Source: Hydractinia symbiolongicarpus
Lineage: Eukaryota > Cnidaria > Hydrozoa > Anthoathecata > Hydractiniidae
NCBI RefSeq assembly: GCF_029227915.1
Contig: NC_079887.1
Coordinates: 17,607,650 to 17,671,649, forward strand
Direction of reading: 5' to 3'
DNA length: 64,000 nucleotides
The notes below the pieces were generated by a model that saw only the letters and a program-made list of their open reading frames with translations, had not been told where the DNA came from and ran no database searches. Made by a program: the position numbers and the translations under genes. This document shows positions 46,868 to 59,903 of this stretch, piece after piece (the stretch's first letter is position 1; each line of letters begins with the position of its first letter).

Positions 46868-49404
46868 CCCTCGCAGCCACGTTGAACCACGTGATTTACT
46901 TGTAAGGCTCTTATTAGGCATCAAAAGTCTATATTACAGCGTTTAGAGGCCTGTGACCGTCGTTGACTGCGTTTTAAAGACATGACGCAATAGAAAACAA
47001 CTTGGTAAGTCGTAGTCCATTGAGAGCGGAAGGATTAGACAAATGCTAACCCTCGCAGGCACGTGGAACCACGTGATTAAAGTGTGAGGCTTTTACAAGG
47101 CATCAAAACACCATATTACAGTCTTTAGAGGCCTGTACACGTAGTTGACGTTGTTATAAAGCCATAGCGCAATGGAAAACGATTTGGGACGTCGTAATCT
47201 ATTGAGAGTTGAAGGACTAGACCAATGGTAACCCTCGCAGCCACGTTGAACCACGTGATTTACTTGTAAGGCTCTTATTAGGCATCAAAATGAAATATTA
47301 CGGCCTTTTGAGGCCTGTGCGCGTAGTTCACTGTTTTAAAGACATGGCGCAACGGAAAACGACTTGGAACGTCGTAGTCTAATGAGAGTTGAAGGATTAG
47401 ACCAATGGTAACCTGCGCAGGCATGTGGAACTACGTGATTTTTCGTGTAAGGCCTTTATTAGGTGTCAAAAGTCATATTACGGCCTTCAGAGGCTTGTAA
47501 GAGTAGTTGACGGTGTTTTAAAGACATGACGCAGTGGAAAACGACTTGGGAGGTCGTAGTCCATTAAGAGTGAAAGGATTAGACCAATGTTAAATAGTGC
47601 AGGCACGTGGAACCACGTGATTTAAGTGTAAGGCTTTTACTAGACATCAAAACACCATACTACAGTCTTTAGAGGCCTGTACACGTAGTTGACGTTATTA
47701 TAAAGCTATGTCGCAATGGAAAACGACTTGGGACGTCGTAGTCTATTAAGAGTGGAAGGATTAGAACAATGGTAAACAGCAGAGGCACGTGGAACCTGTG
47801 ATTTACGTGAAAGGCTTTTATTAGGCATCAAAAGGCATATTACGGCCTTCAGAAGCCTGTAAGAGTAGTTGACGGTGTTATTAGGCCTAGGCGCAATGGA
47901 AAACGACTTGCTACGTCGTAGTCTATTGATGGTGGATGGATTAGACCAATGGTAACCAGCGCAGGCACGTTGAACCACGTGATATTTCTTAAGGCCTTTA
48001 TTAGGCCTAAAAAGGCCATTTAACGGCCTGTAGAAGCCTGAACGCGTAGTTGACGGTGTTATAAGGCTATCGCGCAATGGGAAATGCCTTGGGACGTCGT
48101 AGTCCATTGAGAGCGGAAGGATTAGAACAATGGTAACCTGCGCAGGCACGTGGAACCACGTGATATAAGTGTAAGGCCTTTATTAGGCATCAAAAGGCCA
48201 TATTACAGTGATTAGAGGCCTGTGCGCGTAGTTGACTGCGTTTTAAAGACATGACGCAATGGAAAACGATTTGAGACGTCGTAATCCATTGCGAGTGGAA
48301 GAATTAGACCAATGGTAGCCTGCGCAGGCACGTGAAACCATGTGATTTACGTGTAAGGCTTTTATTAGGCATCAAAAAGCCATATTACAGTGTTTAGAGG
48401 CCTGTGCGCGTGGTTGACTGCGTTTTAAAGACATGACGCAATGGAAAACGCCTTGGGACGTCGTTCATTAAGATCGGAAGGATTAGACCAATTGTAACCC
48501 TCGCAGGCACGTGGAATCACGTGATTTAAGTGTAAGACACTTACTAGGTGTCAAAAGGCCATATTGCAGCGTTTAGAGGCCTGTGACCGTAGTTGACGGT
48601 GCTATAAGGCTATCGCGCTATAGGAAACGCCTTGGGACGTCGTAGTCCATTGAGAGCGGAAGGATTAGACCAATGGTAACACTCGCAGGCACGTGGAACT
48701 ACGTGATTCTTGTGTAAGTCCTTTATTTGGCGCCAAGAGGCCATATTACAGCCTTTAGAGGCCTGTTAGCGTAGTTGACGGTGTTATAAAGCCATGGCGC
48801 AATAGAAAACGTCTTGGGAAGTCGTAGTCCTTTAAGAGTGGAAGGATAAGACCAATGGTAAACAGCGCAGGCACGTGGAACCACGTGTGTTACGTGTAAG
48901 GCCTTTATTAGGCATCAAAAGTCCATATTACAGCGTTTAGAGGCCTGTGATCGTCGTTGACTGCGTTTTAAAGACATGACGCAATGGAAAACGCCTTGGG
49001 ACGTCGTTTATTCAGATCGGAAGGATTAGACCAATTGTAACCCTCGCAGGCACGTGGAACCACGTGATTTAAGTGTAAGACCCTTACTAGGTGTCAAAAG
49101 GCCATATTGCAGCGTTTAGAGGCCTGTGACCGTAGTTGACGGTGCTATAAGGCTATCGCGCTATAGGAAACGCCTTGGGACGTCGTAGTCCATTGAGAGC
49201 GGAAGGATTAGACCAATGGTAACACTCGCAGGCACGTGGAACTACGTGATTCTTGTGTAAGGCCTTTATTTGGCGCCAAGAGGCCATATTACAGCCTTTA
49301 GAGGCCTGTTAGCGTAGTTGACGGTGTTATAAAGCCATGGCGTAATAGAAAACGTCTTGGGAAGTCGTAGTCCTTTAAGAGTGGAAGGATAAGACCAATG
49401 GTAA
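46868..49404 (+). repeat. 2537 bp tandem duplication, unit 2
   Basis: Near-identical to unit 1. Private changes in unit 1 include GCAGGCAGGTGGAACCCCG at about 45606. Homology ends near 49404, where AACCCTCGCAGCC is replaced by AACAGCGCAGGC. Its right half is also part of the 47829-51149 block. Confidence 0.88.
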
Positions 49405-51149
49405 ACAGCGCAGGCACGTGGAACCACGTGTGTTACGTGTAAGGCCTTTATTAGGCATCAAAAGTCCATATTACAGCGTTTAGAGGCCTGTGACCGTCGT
49501 TGACTGCGTTTTAAAGACATGACGCAATGGAAAACAACTTCGGAAGTCGTAGTCCATTGAGAGCGGAAGGATTAGACAAATGGTAACCCTCGCAGGCACG
49601 TGGAACCACGTGATTTAAGTGTGAGGCTTTTACAAGGCATCAAAACACCATATTACAGTCTTTAGAGGCCTGTACACGTAGTTGAGGTTGTTATAAAGCC
49701 ATAGCGCAATGGAAAACGACTTGGGACGTCGTAGTCTATTAAGAATAGAAGGATTAGAACAATGGTAACCTGCACAGGCACGTGGAATCACGTGATTTAA
49801 GTGTAAGTCCCTTACTGGGTGTCAAAAGGCCATATTACGGCCTTTAGAGGTCTAGAAGCGTAGTTGACGGTGTTATAAAGCTTTGTCGCAATGGAAAACG
49901 ACTTGGGACGTCGTAGTCTATTAAGAGTGGAAGGATTAGAACAATGGTAAACAGCGGAGGCACGTGGAACCTGTGATTTACGTGAAAGGCCTTTATTAGG
50001 CATCAAAAGGCCATATTACAGCGTTTAGAGGCCTGTAAGCGTAGTCGACTGTGTTTTAAAGACATGGCGCAATGGAAAACGACTTGGGAAGTCGTAGTCC
50101 ATTTAGAGTGAAAGGATTAGTCCAATGGTAAACAGCGCAGGCACGTGGAACCTGTGATTTACGTGTAAGGCCTTTACTAGGCATCAAAAGGCTATATTAC
50201 AGCGTTTAGAGGCCTGTGACCGTAGTTGACTGCGTTTTAGTGTCATGACGCAATGTAAAACGATTTGGGACGTCGTAATCCATTGAGAGTTGAAAGACTA
50301 AGGCCTTTATTAAGCATCAAAAAGCCATAATACAGTGTTTAGAGGTCTGTAAGCGTAGTTGACGGTTTTATAAAGCCATGGCGCAATGGAAAACGACTTG
50401 GGAAGTCGTAGTCCATTGACAGTGAAAGGATTAGACCAATGGTAAATAGCGCAGGCACGTGAAACCACGTGATTCACGTGTAAGGCTCTTTTTAGGCATC
50501 AAAATGCCATATTACGGTCTTTAGAGGCCTGTGCGCGTAGTTCACTGTGTTTTAAAGACATGGCGCAATGGAAAACGATTTGGGACGTCGTAGTCTATAG
50601 AGAGTGGCAAGGTTAGACAAATGGTAACCTGCGCAGGCACGTGAAACCACGTGATTTACGTGTAAGGCCTTTATTAGGTGTCAAAAGGCATATTACGGCC
50701 TTCAGAGGCCTGTAAGAGTAGTTGACGGTGTTATTAAGCCTAGGCGCAATGGAAAACGACTTGGGAAGTCGTAGTCCATTGAGAGTGGAGGGATTAGACC
50801 AATGGTAAACAGCGCAGGCACGTGGAACCACGTGCTTTACGTGTAAGGCCTTTATTAAGCATCAAAAAGCCATAATACAGTGTTTAGAGGTCTGTAAGCG
50901 TAGTTGACGGTATTATAAAGCCATGGCGCAATGGAAAACGACTTGGGAAGTCGTAGTCCATTGACAGTTAAAGGATTAGACCAATGGTAAATAGCGCAGG
51001 CACGTGAAACCACGTGATTCACGTGTAAGGCTCTTTTTAGGCATCAAAATGCCATATTACGGTCTTTAGAGGCCTGTGCGCGTAGTTCACTGTGTTTTAA
51101 AGACATGGCGCAATGGAAAACGATTTGGGACGTCGTAGTCTATAGAGAG
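47829..51149 (+). repeat. 3.3 kb dispersed duplication, copy 2
   Basis: Partner of 37175-40495 at +10654. It overlaps the second 2537 bp unit, so at least two rounds of duplication have passed through this stretch. Confidence 0.85.
50181..50313 (+). repeat. Truncated 133 bp monomer (copy 2)
   Basis: Copy of the 39527 monomer at +10654, with a private GTTTTAGTGTC change. Confidence 0.85.
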
Positions 51150-51437
51150 TGGCAAGGTTAGACCAATGGTAACCTGCGCAGGCACGTGAAACCACGTGAC
51201 TTACGTGTAAGGCCTTTATTAGGTGTCAAAAGGCATATTACGGCCTTCAGAGGCCTGAAAGAGTAGTTCACGGTGTTATTAAGCCTAGGCGCAATGGAAA
51301 ACGACTTGGGAAGTCGTAGTCTATTGAGAGTGGAAGTATTAGACCAATGGTAAGCAGCGCAGGCACTTGGAACCACGTGTTTTACGTGTAAGGCCATTAT
51401 TAGGCATCAAAAGGCCATATTACAGTGTTAAGAGGGC

Positions 51438-52219
51438 TTTGCGCGTAGTTGACTGTGTTTTAAAGACATGACGCAGTGGAAAACGATTTGGGACGTCGTA
51501 GTCCATCAAGAGTGAAAGGATTAGACCAATGGTAAATAGCGCAGGCACGTGGAACCACGTGATTTAAGTGTAAGGCTTTTACTAGGCATCAAAACACCAT
51601 ACTACAGTCTTTAGAGGCCTGTACACGTAGTTGACGTTGTTATAAAGCTATGTTGCAATGAAAAACGACTTGGGACGTCGTTGTCTATTAAAGGTGGAAG
51701 GATTAGAACAATGGTAAACAGCGGAGGCACGTGAAACCACGTGATTTACGTGTAAGACCTTTATTAGGCGTCAAAAAGCCATATTACAGTGTTTAGAGGC
51801 CTGTGCGCGTAGTTGACTGTGTTTTAAAGACATGACGCAGTGGAAAACGATTTGGGACGTCGTAGTCCATCAAGAGTGAAAGGATTAGACCAATGGTAAA
51901 TAGCGCAGGCACGTGGAACCACGTGATTTAAGTGTAAGGCTTTTACTAGGCATCAAAACACCATACTACAGTCTTTAGAGGCCTGTACACGTAGTTGACG
52001 TTGTTATAAAGCTATGTTGCAATGAAAAACGACTTGGGACGTCGTTGTCTATTAAAGGTGGAAGGATTAGAACAATGGTAAACAGCGGAGGCACGTGAAA
52101 CCACGTGATTTACGTGTAAGACCTTTATTAGGCGTCAAAAAGCCATATTACAGTGTTTAGAGGCCTGTGCGCGTAGTTGACTGTGTTTTAAAGACATGAC
52201 GCAGTGGAAAACGATTTGG
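51438..52219 (+). repeat. Tandem dimer duplication, 364 bp unit
   Basis: 51438-51801 is repeated at 51802-52165, with partial homology to 52219. Both copies carry the rare GTCCATCAAGAG and ACGTCGTTGTCTATTAAAGG variants and look identical through most of their length. A very recent two-monomer step. Confidence 0.87.
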
Positions 52220-53736
52220 GACTTCGTAGTGCATTGAGAGTGTAAGGATTAGACCAATGGTAAGCCTCGCAGGCACGTGGAACCACGTGATTTACGTGTA
52301 AGGATCTTTTTAGGAATCAAAATGCCATATTACGGCTTTTAGAGGCCTGTGCGCGTAGTTCACTGTGTTTTAAAGACATGGCGCAATGGAAAACGATTTG
52401 GGACGTCGTAGTCTATAGAGAGTGGCAAGGTTAGACAAATGGTAACCTGCGCAGGCACGTGAAACCACGTGATTTACGTGTAAGGCTCTTTTTAGGCATC
52501 AAAATGCCATGTTACGGTCTTTAGAGGTCTGTAAGCGCAGTTGACTGTGTTATAAAGACATGGCGCAATGGAAAACGACTTGGGAAGTCGTAGTCTATAG
52601 AGAGTGGCAAGATTAGACAAATGGTAACCTGCGCAGGCACGTGAAACCACGTGATTTACGTGTAAGACCTTTATTAGGCGTCAAAAAGCCATATTACTGT
52701 GTTTAGAGGCCTGTTCGCGTAGTTGACTGTGTTTTAAAGACATGACGCAGTGGAAAACGATTTGGGACTTCGTAGTGCATTGAGAGTGTAAGGATTAGAC
52801 CAATGGTAACATGCGCAGGCACGTGAAACCACGTGATTTACGTGTAAGGCTTTTATTAAGTGTCAAAAGGCATATTACGGCCTTCAGAGGCCTGTAAGAG
52901 TAGTTGACAGTGTTATTAAGCCTAGGCGCAATGGAAAACGACTTGGTACGTCGTAGTCTATTGATGGTGGAAGGATTAGACCAATGGTAACCAGCGCAAA
53001 CACGTGGAACCACGTGATTTAAGTGAAAGGCCCTTACTAGCTGTCAAAAGGCCATTTTACGGTCTTTAGAGGTCTGTAAGCGCAGTTCACGGTGTTATAA
53101 AGCCATGGCGCAATGGAAAACGACTTGGGAAGTCTTAGTCCATTGAGAGTGGAAGGATTAGACCATTGTTACACAGCGCAGGCATGTGGAACCACGTGCT
53201 TTACGTGTAAGGCCTTTATTAGGCATCAAAAGGCCATATTACAGTGTTTAGAGGCCTGTAAGCGTAGTTGACTGTGTTTTAAAGACATGACGCAGTGGAA
53301 AACAACTTGGGACGTCGTAGTCCATTGACAGTGAAAGGATTAGACCAACGGTAAACAGCGCAGGCACGTGGAACCACGTGTTTTACGTGCAAGGCCATTA
53401 TTAGGCATCAAAAGGCCATATTACAGCTTTTAGAGGCCTGTGCGCGTAGTTCACTGTGTTTTAAAGACATGGCGCAATGGAAAACGATTTGGGACGTCGT
53501 AGTCTATAGAGAGTGGCAAGGTTAGACAAATGGTAACCTGCGCAGGCACGTGAAACCACGTGATTTACGTGTAAGGCTTTTATTAAGTGTCAAAAGGCAT
53601 ATTACGGCCTTCAGAGGCCTGTAAGAGTAGTTGACGGTGTTATAAAGACATGGCGCAATGGAAAACGACTTGGGAAGTCGTAGTCTATAGAGAGTGGCAA
53701 GATTAGACCAATGGTAAGCCTCGCAGGCACGTGGAA
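52220..53736 (+). repeat. Divergent satellite monomers
   Basis: About eight monomers mixing TGTAAGGATTAG, TTTTTAGGAATC and TTATTAAGTGTC variants that become the building blocks of the following 3068 bp units. No other sequence is present. Confidence 0.78.
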
Positions 53737-56700
53737 CCACGTGATTTACGTGTAAGGATCTTTTTAGGAATCAAAATGCCATATTACGGCTTTTAGAGGC
53801 CTGTGCGTGTAGTTCACTGTGTTTTAAAGACATGGCGCAATGGAAAACGATTTGGGACGTCGTAGTCTATAGAGAGTGGCAAGGTTAGACAAATGGTAAC
53901 CTGCGCAGGCACGTGAAACCACGTGATTTACGTGTAAGGCTTTTATTAAGTGTCAAAAGGCATATTACGGCCTTCAGAGGCCTGTAAGAGTAGTTGACGG
54001 TGTTATGAAGCCTAGGCGCAATGGAAAACGACTTGGTACGTCGTAGTCTATTGATGGTGGAAGGATTAGACCAATGGTAACCAGCGCAAGCACGTGGAAC
54101 CACGTGATTTAAGTGAAAGGCCCTTACTAGCTAACAAAAGGCCATTTTACGGTCTTTAGAGGTCTGTAAGCGCAGTTCACGGTGTTATAAAGCCATGGCG
54201 CAATGGAAAACGACTTGGGAAGTCTTAGTCCATTGAGAGTGGAAGGATTAGACCATTGTTAAACAGCGCAGGCATGTGGAACCACGTGCTTTACGTGTAA
54301 GGCCTTTATTAGGCATCAAAAGGCCATATTACAGTGTTTAGAGGCCTGTAAGCGTAGTTGACTGTGTTTTAAAGACATGACGCAGTGGAAAACAACTTGG
54401 GACGTCGTAGTCCATTGACAGTGAAAGGATTAGACCAACGGTAAACAGCGCAGGCACGTGGAACCACGTGTTTTACGTGCAAGGCCATTATTAGGCATCA
54501 AAAGGCCATATTACAGCGTTTAGAGGTCTGTTAGCGTAGTTGACTGTGTTTTAAAGAAATGGCGCAATGGAAAACGACTTGGGAAGTCATAGTCCATTAA
54601 GAGTGAAAGGATTGGTCCAATGGTAAACAGCGCAAGCACGTGGAACCTGTGATTTACGTGTAAGGCCTTTATTAGGCATCAAAAGGCCATATTACAGCGT
54701 TTAGAGGCCTGTGACCGTAGTTGACCGCGTTTTAAAGTCATGACGCAATGGAAAACGATTTGGGACATCGTAATCCATTGAGAGTTGAAGGACTAGACCA
54801 ATGGTAAGCCTCGCAGGCACGTGGAACCACGTGATTTACGTGTAAGGCTCTTTTTAGGCATCAAAATGCCATGTTACAGTCTTTAGAAGCCTGTGCGCGT
54901 AGTTCACTGTGTTTTAAAGAAATGGCGCAATGGAAAACGATTTGGGACGTCGTAGTCTATAGAGAGTGGCAAGGTTAGACCAATGGTAACCTGTGCAGGC
55001 ACGTGAAACCACGTGATTTATGTGTAAGGATCTTTTTAGGCCTCAAAATGCCATATTACGGCTTTTAGAGGCCTGTGCGCGTAGTTCACTGTGTTTTAAA
55101 GACATGGCGCAATGGAAAACGATTTGGGACGTCGTAGTCTATAAAGAGTGGCAAGGTTAGCCAAATGGTAACCTGCCCAGGCACGTGAAACCACGTGATT
55201 TACGTGTAAGGCCTTTATTAGGTGTCAAAAGGCATATTACTACTGTAAGAGTACTTGACGCTGTTATTAAGCCTAGGCGCAATGGAAAACGACTTGGGAA
55301 GTCGTGGTCCATTGAGAGTGAAGGGATTAGATCAATGGTAAACAGCGCAGGCACGTGGAACCACGTGATTTACGTGTAAGGCTCTTTTTAGGCATCAAAA
55401 TTGCCATGTTACGGTCTTTAGAGGCCTGTGCGCGTAGTTCACTGTGTTTTAAAGAAATGGCGCAATGGAAAACGATTTGGGACGTCGTAGTCCATTGACA
55501 GTGAAAGGATTAGACCAACGGTAAACAGCGCAGGCACGTGGAACCACGTGTTTTACGTGCAAGGCCATTATTAGGCATCAAAAGGCCATATTACAGCGTT
55601 TAGAGGTCTGTAAGCGTAGTTGACTGTGTTTTAAAGAAATGGCGCAATGGAAAACGATTTGGGACATCGTAATCCACTGAGAGTTGAAGGACTAGACCAA
55701 TGGTAAGCCTCGCAGGCACGTGGAACCACGTGATTTACGTGTAAGGATCTTTTTAGGAATCAAAATGCCATATTACGGCTTTTAGAGGCCTGTGCGCGTA
55801 GTTCACTGTGTTTTAAAGACATGGCGCAATGGAAAACGATTTGGGACGTCGTAGTCTATAGAGAGTGGCAAGGTTAGACAAATGGTAACCTGCGCAGGCA
55901 CGTGAAACCACGTGATTTACGTGTAAGGCCTTTATTAGGTGTCAAAAGGCATAATACGGCCTTTAGAGGCCTGTAAGAGTAGTTGACGGTGTTATTAAGC
56001 CTAGGCGCAATGGAAAACGACTTGGGAAGTCGTAGTCCATTGAGAGTGGAGGGATTAGACCAATGGCAACCAGCGCAAGCACGTGGAACCACGTGATTTA
56101 CGTACAAGGCTTTTATTAAGCATCAAAAGGCCATATTACAGTCTTTACAGGCCTATGCGCCTAGTTGACTGTGTTTTAAAGACATGACAAAATGGAAAAC
56201 AACTTGGGACGTCGTAGTCTATAGAGAGTGGAAAGATTAGACCAATGGTAACCTGCGCAGGCACGTGAAACCACGTGATTTACGTGTAAGGCTCTTTTTA
56301 GGCATCAAAATGCCATGTTACAGTCTTTAGAAGCCTGTGCGCGTAGTTCACTGTGTTTTAAAGAAATGGCGCAATGGAAAACGATTTGGGACGTCGTAGT
56401 CTATAGAGAGTGGCAAGGTTAGACCAATGGTAACCTGTGCAGGCACGTGAAACCACGTGATTTATGTGTAAGGATCTTTTTAGGCCTCAAAATGCCATAT
56501 TACGGCTTTTAGAGGCCTGTGCGCGTAGTTCACTGTGTTTTAAAGACATGGCGCAATGGAAAACGATTTGGGACGTCGTAGTCTATAAAGAGTGGCAAGG
56601 TTAGCCAAATGGTAACCTGCCCAGGCACGTGAAACAACGTGATTTACGTGTAAGGCCTTTATTAGGTGTCAAAAGGCATATTACTACTGTAAGAGTACTT

Positions 56701-56804
56701 GACGGTGTTATTAAGCCTAGGCGCAATGGAAAACGACTTGGGAAGTCGTGGTCCATTCAGAGTGAAGGGATTAGATCATTGGTAAACAGCGCAGGCACGT
56801 GAAA
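53737..56804 (+). repeat. 3068 bp tandem duplication, unit 1 (17 monomers)
   Basis: Variants recur 3068 bp later (53885 and 56953, 55157 and 58225, 55874 and 58942). The unit is 17 monomers including two short 170 bp ones. The left edge is near 53737, where CACGTGGAACCACGTG here meets CACGTGAAACGACGTG at the equivalent place in the next unit. Confidence 0.9.
55222..55391 (+). repeat. Short 170 bp monomer (copy 1)
   Basis: A type C-like monomer reading GGCATATTACTACTGTAAGAG, with the GGCCTTCAGAGGC part reduced by 11-12 bp. The deletion changes the reading frame and produces an accidental plus-strand open frame at 55185-55379, which I do not take as a gene. Confidence 0.88.
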
Positions 56805-56835
56805 CGACGTGATTTACGTGTAAGGATCTTTTTAG
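56666..56835 (+). repeat. Short 170 bp monomer (copy 2)
   Basis: Same deletion as at 55222, with GTGAAACAACGTG before it and GAAACGACGTG after it. Confidence 0.88.
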
Positions 56836-59800
56836 GAATCAAAATGCCATATTACGGCTTTTAGAGGCCTGTGCGTGTAGTTCACTGTGTTTTAAAGACA
56901 TGGCGCAATGGAAAACGATTTGGGACGTCGTAGTCTATAGAGAGTGGCAAGGTTAGACAAATGGTAACCTGCGCAGGCACGTGAAACCACGTGATTTACG
57001 TGTAAGGCTTTTATTAAGTGTCAAAAGGCATATTACGGCCTTCAGAGGCCTGTAAGAGTAGTTGACGGTGTTATGAAGCCTAGGCGCAATGGAAAACGAC
57101 TTGGTACGTCGTAGTCTATTGATGGTGGAAGGATTAGACCAATGGTAACCAGCGCAAGCACGTGGAACCACGTGATTTAAGTGAAAGGCCCTTACTAGCT
57201 AACAAAAGGCCATTTTACGGTCTTTAGAGGTCTGTAAGCGCAGTTCACGGTGTTATAAAGCCATGGCGCAATGGAAAACGACTTGGGAAGTCTTAGTCCA
57301 TTGAGAGTGGAAGGATTAGACCATTGTTAAACAGCGCAGGCATGTGGAACCACGTGCTTTACGTGTAAGGCCTTTATTAGGCATCAAAAGGCCATATTAC
57401 AGTGTTTAGAGGCCTGTAAGCGTAGTTGACTGTGTTTTAAAGACATGACGCAGTGGAAAACAACTTGGGACGTCGTAGTCCATTGACAGTGAAAGGATTA
57501 GACCAACGGTAAACAGCGCAGGCACGTGGAACCACGTGTTTTACGTGCAAGGCCATTATTAGGCATCAAAAGGCCATATTACAGCGTTTAGAGGTCTGTT
57601 AGCGTAGTTGACTGTGTTTTAAAGAAATGGCGCAATGGAAAACGACTTGGGAAGTCATAGTCCATTAAGAGTGAAAGGATTGGTCCAATGGTAAACAGCG
57701 CAAGCACGTGGAACCTGTGATTTACGTGTAAGGCCTTTATTAGGCATCAAAAGGCCATATTACAGCGTTTAGAGGCCTGTGACCGTAGTTGACCGCGTTT
57801 TAAAGTCATGACGCAATGGAAAACGATTTGGGACATCGTAATCCATTGAGAGTTGAAGGACTAGACCAATGGTAAGCCTCGCAGGCACGTGGAACCACGT
57901 GATTTACGTGTAAGGCTCTTTTTAGGCATCAAAATGCCATGTTACAGTCTTTAGAAGCCTGTGCGCGTAGTTCACTGTGTTTTAAAGAAATGGCGCAATG
58001 GAAAACGATTTGGGACGTCGTAGTCTATAGAGAGTGGCAAGGTTAGACCAATGGTAACCTGTGCAGGCACGTGAAACCACGTGATTTATGTGTAAGGATC
58101 TTTTTAGGCCTCAAAATGCCATATTACGGCTTTTAGAGGCCTGTGCGCGTAGTTCACTGTGTTTTAAAGACATGGCGCAATGGAAAACGATTTGGGACGT
58201 CGTAGTCTATAAAGAGTGGCAAGGTTAGCCAAATGGTAACCTGCCCAGGCACGTGAAACCACGTGATTTACGTGTAAGGCCTTTATTAGGTGTCAAAAGG
58301 CATATTACTACTGTAAGAGTACTTGACGGTGTTATTAAGCCTAGGCGCAATGGAAAACGACTTGGGAAGTCGTGGTCCATTGAGAGTGAAGGGATTAGAT
58401 CAATGGTAAACAGCGCAGGCACGTGGAACCACGTGATTTACGTGTAAGGCTCTTTTTAGGCATCAAAATTGCCATGTTACGGTCTTTAGAGGCCTGTGCG
58501 CGTAGTTCACTGTGTTTTAAAGAAATGGCGCAATGGAAAACGATTTGGGACGTCGTAGTCCATTGACAGTGAAAGGATTAGACCAACGGTAAACAGCGCA
58601 GGCACGTGGAACCACGTGTTTTACGTGCAAGGCCATTATTAGGCATCAAAAGGCCATATTACAGCGTTTAGAGGTCTGTAAGCGTAGTTGACTGTGTTTT
58701 AAAGAAATGGCGCAATGGAAAACGATTTGGGACATCGTAATCCACTGAGAGTTGAAGGACTAGACCAATGGTAAGCCTCGCAGGCACGTGGAACCACGTG
58801 ATTTACGTGTAAGGATCTTTTTAGGAATCATAATGCCATATTACGACTTTTAGAGGCCTGTGCGCGTAGTTCACTGTGTTTTAAAGACATGGCGCAATGG
58901 AAAACGATTTGGGACGTCGTAGTCTATAGAGAGTGGCAAGGTTAGACAAATGGTAACCTGCGCAGGCACGTGAAACCACGTGATTTACGTGTAAGGCCTT
59001 TATTAGGTGTCAAAAGGCATAATACGGCCTTTAGAGGCCTGTAAGAGTAGTTGACGGTGTTATTAAGCCTAGGCGCAATGGAAAACGACTTGGGAAGTCG
59101 TAGTCCATTGAGAGTGGAGGGATTAGACCAATGGCAACCAGCGCAAGCACGTGGAACCACGTGATTTACGTACAAGGCTTTTATTAAGCATCAAAAGGCC
59201 ATATTACAGTCTTTACAGGCCTATGCGCCTAGTTGACTGTGTTTTAAAGACATGACAAAATGGAAAACAACTTGGGACGTCGTAGTCTATAGAGAGTGGA
59301 AAGATTAGACCAATGGTAACCTGCGCAGGCACGTGAAACCACGTGATTTACGTGTAAGGCTCTTTTTAGGCATCAAAATGCCATGTTACAGTCTTTAGAA
59401 GCCTGTGCGCGTAGTTCACTGTGTTTTAAAGAAATGGCGCAATGGAAAACGATTTGGGACGTCGTAGTCTATAGAGAGTGGCAAGGTTAGACCAATGGTA
59501 ACCTGTGCAGGCACATGAAACCACGTGATTTATGTGTAAGGATCTTTTTAGGCCTCAAAATGCCATATTACGGCTTTTAGAGGCCTGTGCGCGTAGTTCA
59601 CTGTGTTTTAAAGACATGGCGCAATGGAAAACGATTTGGGACGTCGTAGTCTATAAAGAGTGGCAAGGTTAGCCAAATGGTAACCTGCCCAGGCACGTGA
59701 AACAACGTGATTTACGTGTAAGGCCTTTATTAGGTGTCAAAAGGCATATTACTACTGTAAGAGTACTTGACGGTGTTATTAAGCCTAGGCGCAATGGAAA

Positions 59801-59872
59801 ACGACTTGGGAAGTCGTGGTCCATTCAGAGTGAAGGGATTAGATCATTGGTAAACAGCGCAGGCACGTGAAA
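56805..59872 (+). repeat. 3068 bp tandem duplication, unit 2
   Basis: Near-identical to unit 1. Differences are few, for example ATCATAATGCC for ATCAAAATGCC near 58829 and a GCACATGAAACC change near 59510. Homology runs about 20 bp past the unit, then GTAAGGATC is replaced by GTAAGGCC. Confidence 0.9.
58290..58459 (+). repeat. Short 170 bp monomer (copy 3)
   Basis: Copy of 55222-55391 at +3068. Confidence 0.88.
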
Positions 59873-59903
59873 CGACGTGATTTACGTGTAAGGCCTTTAT
59901 TAG
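59734..59903 (+). repeat. Short 170 bp monomer (copy 4)
   Basis: Copy of 56666-56835 at +3068. It spans the right edge of the second 3068 bp unit. Confidence 0.88.

Noticed and set aside
55185-55379. Plus-strand open frame of 64 codons, repeated at 58253-58447
   Set aside because: It exists only because the 170 bp monomer removes about 11 bp and with it a stop. It is a satellite shadow copied by the 3068 bp duplication.
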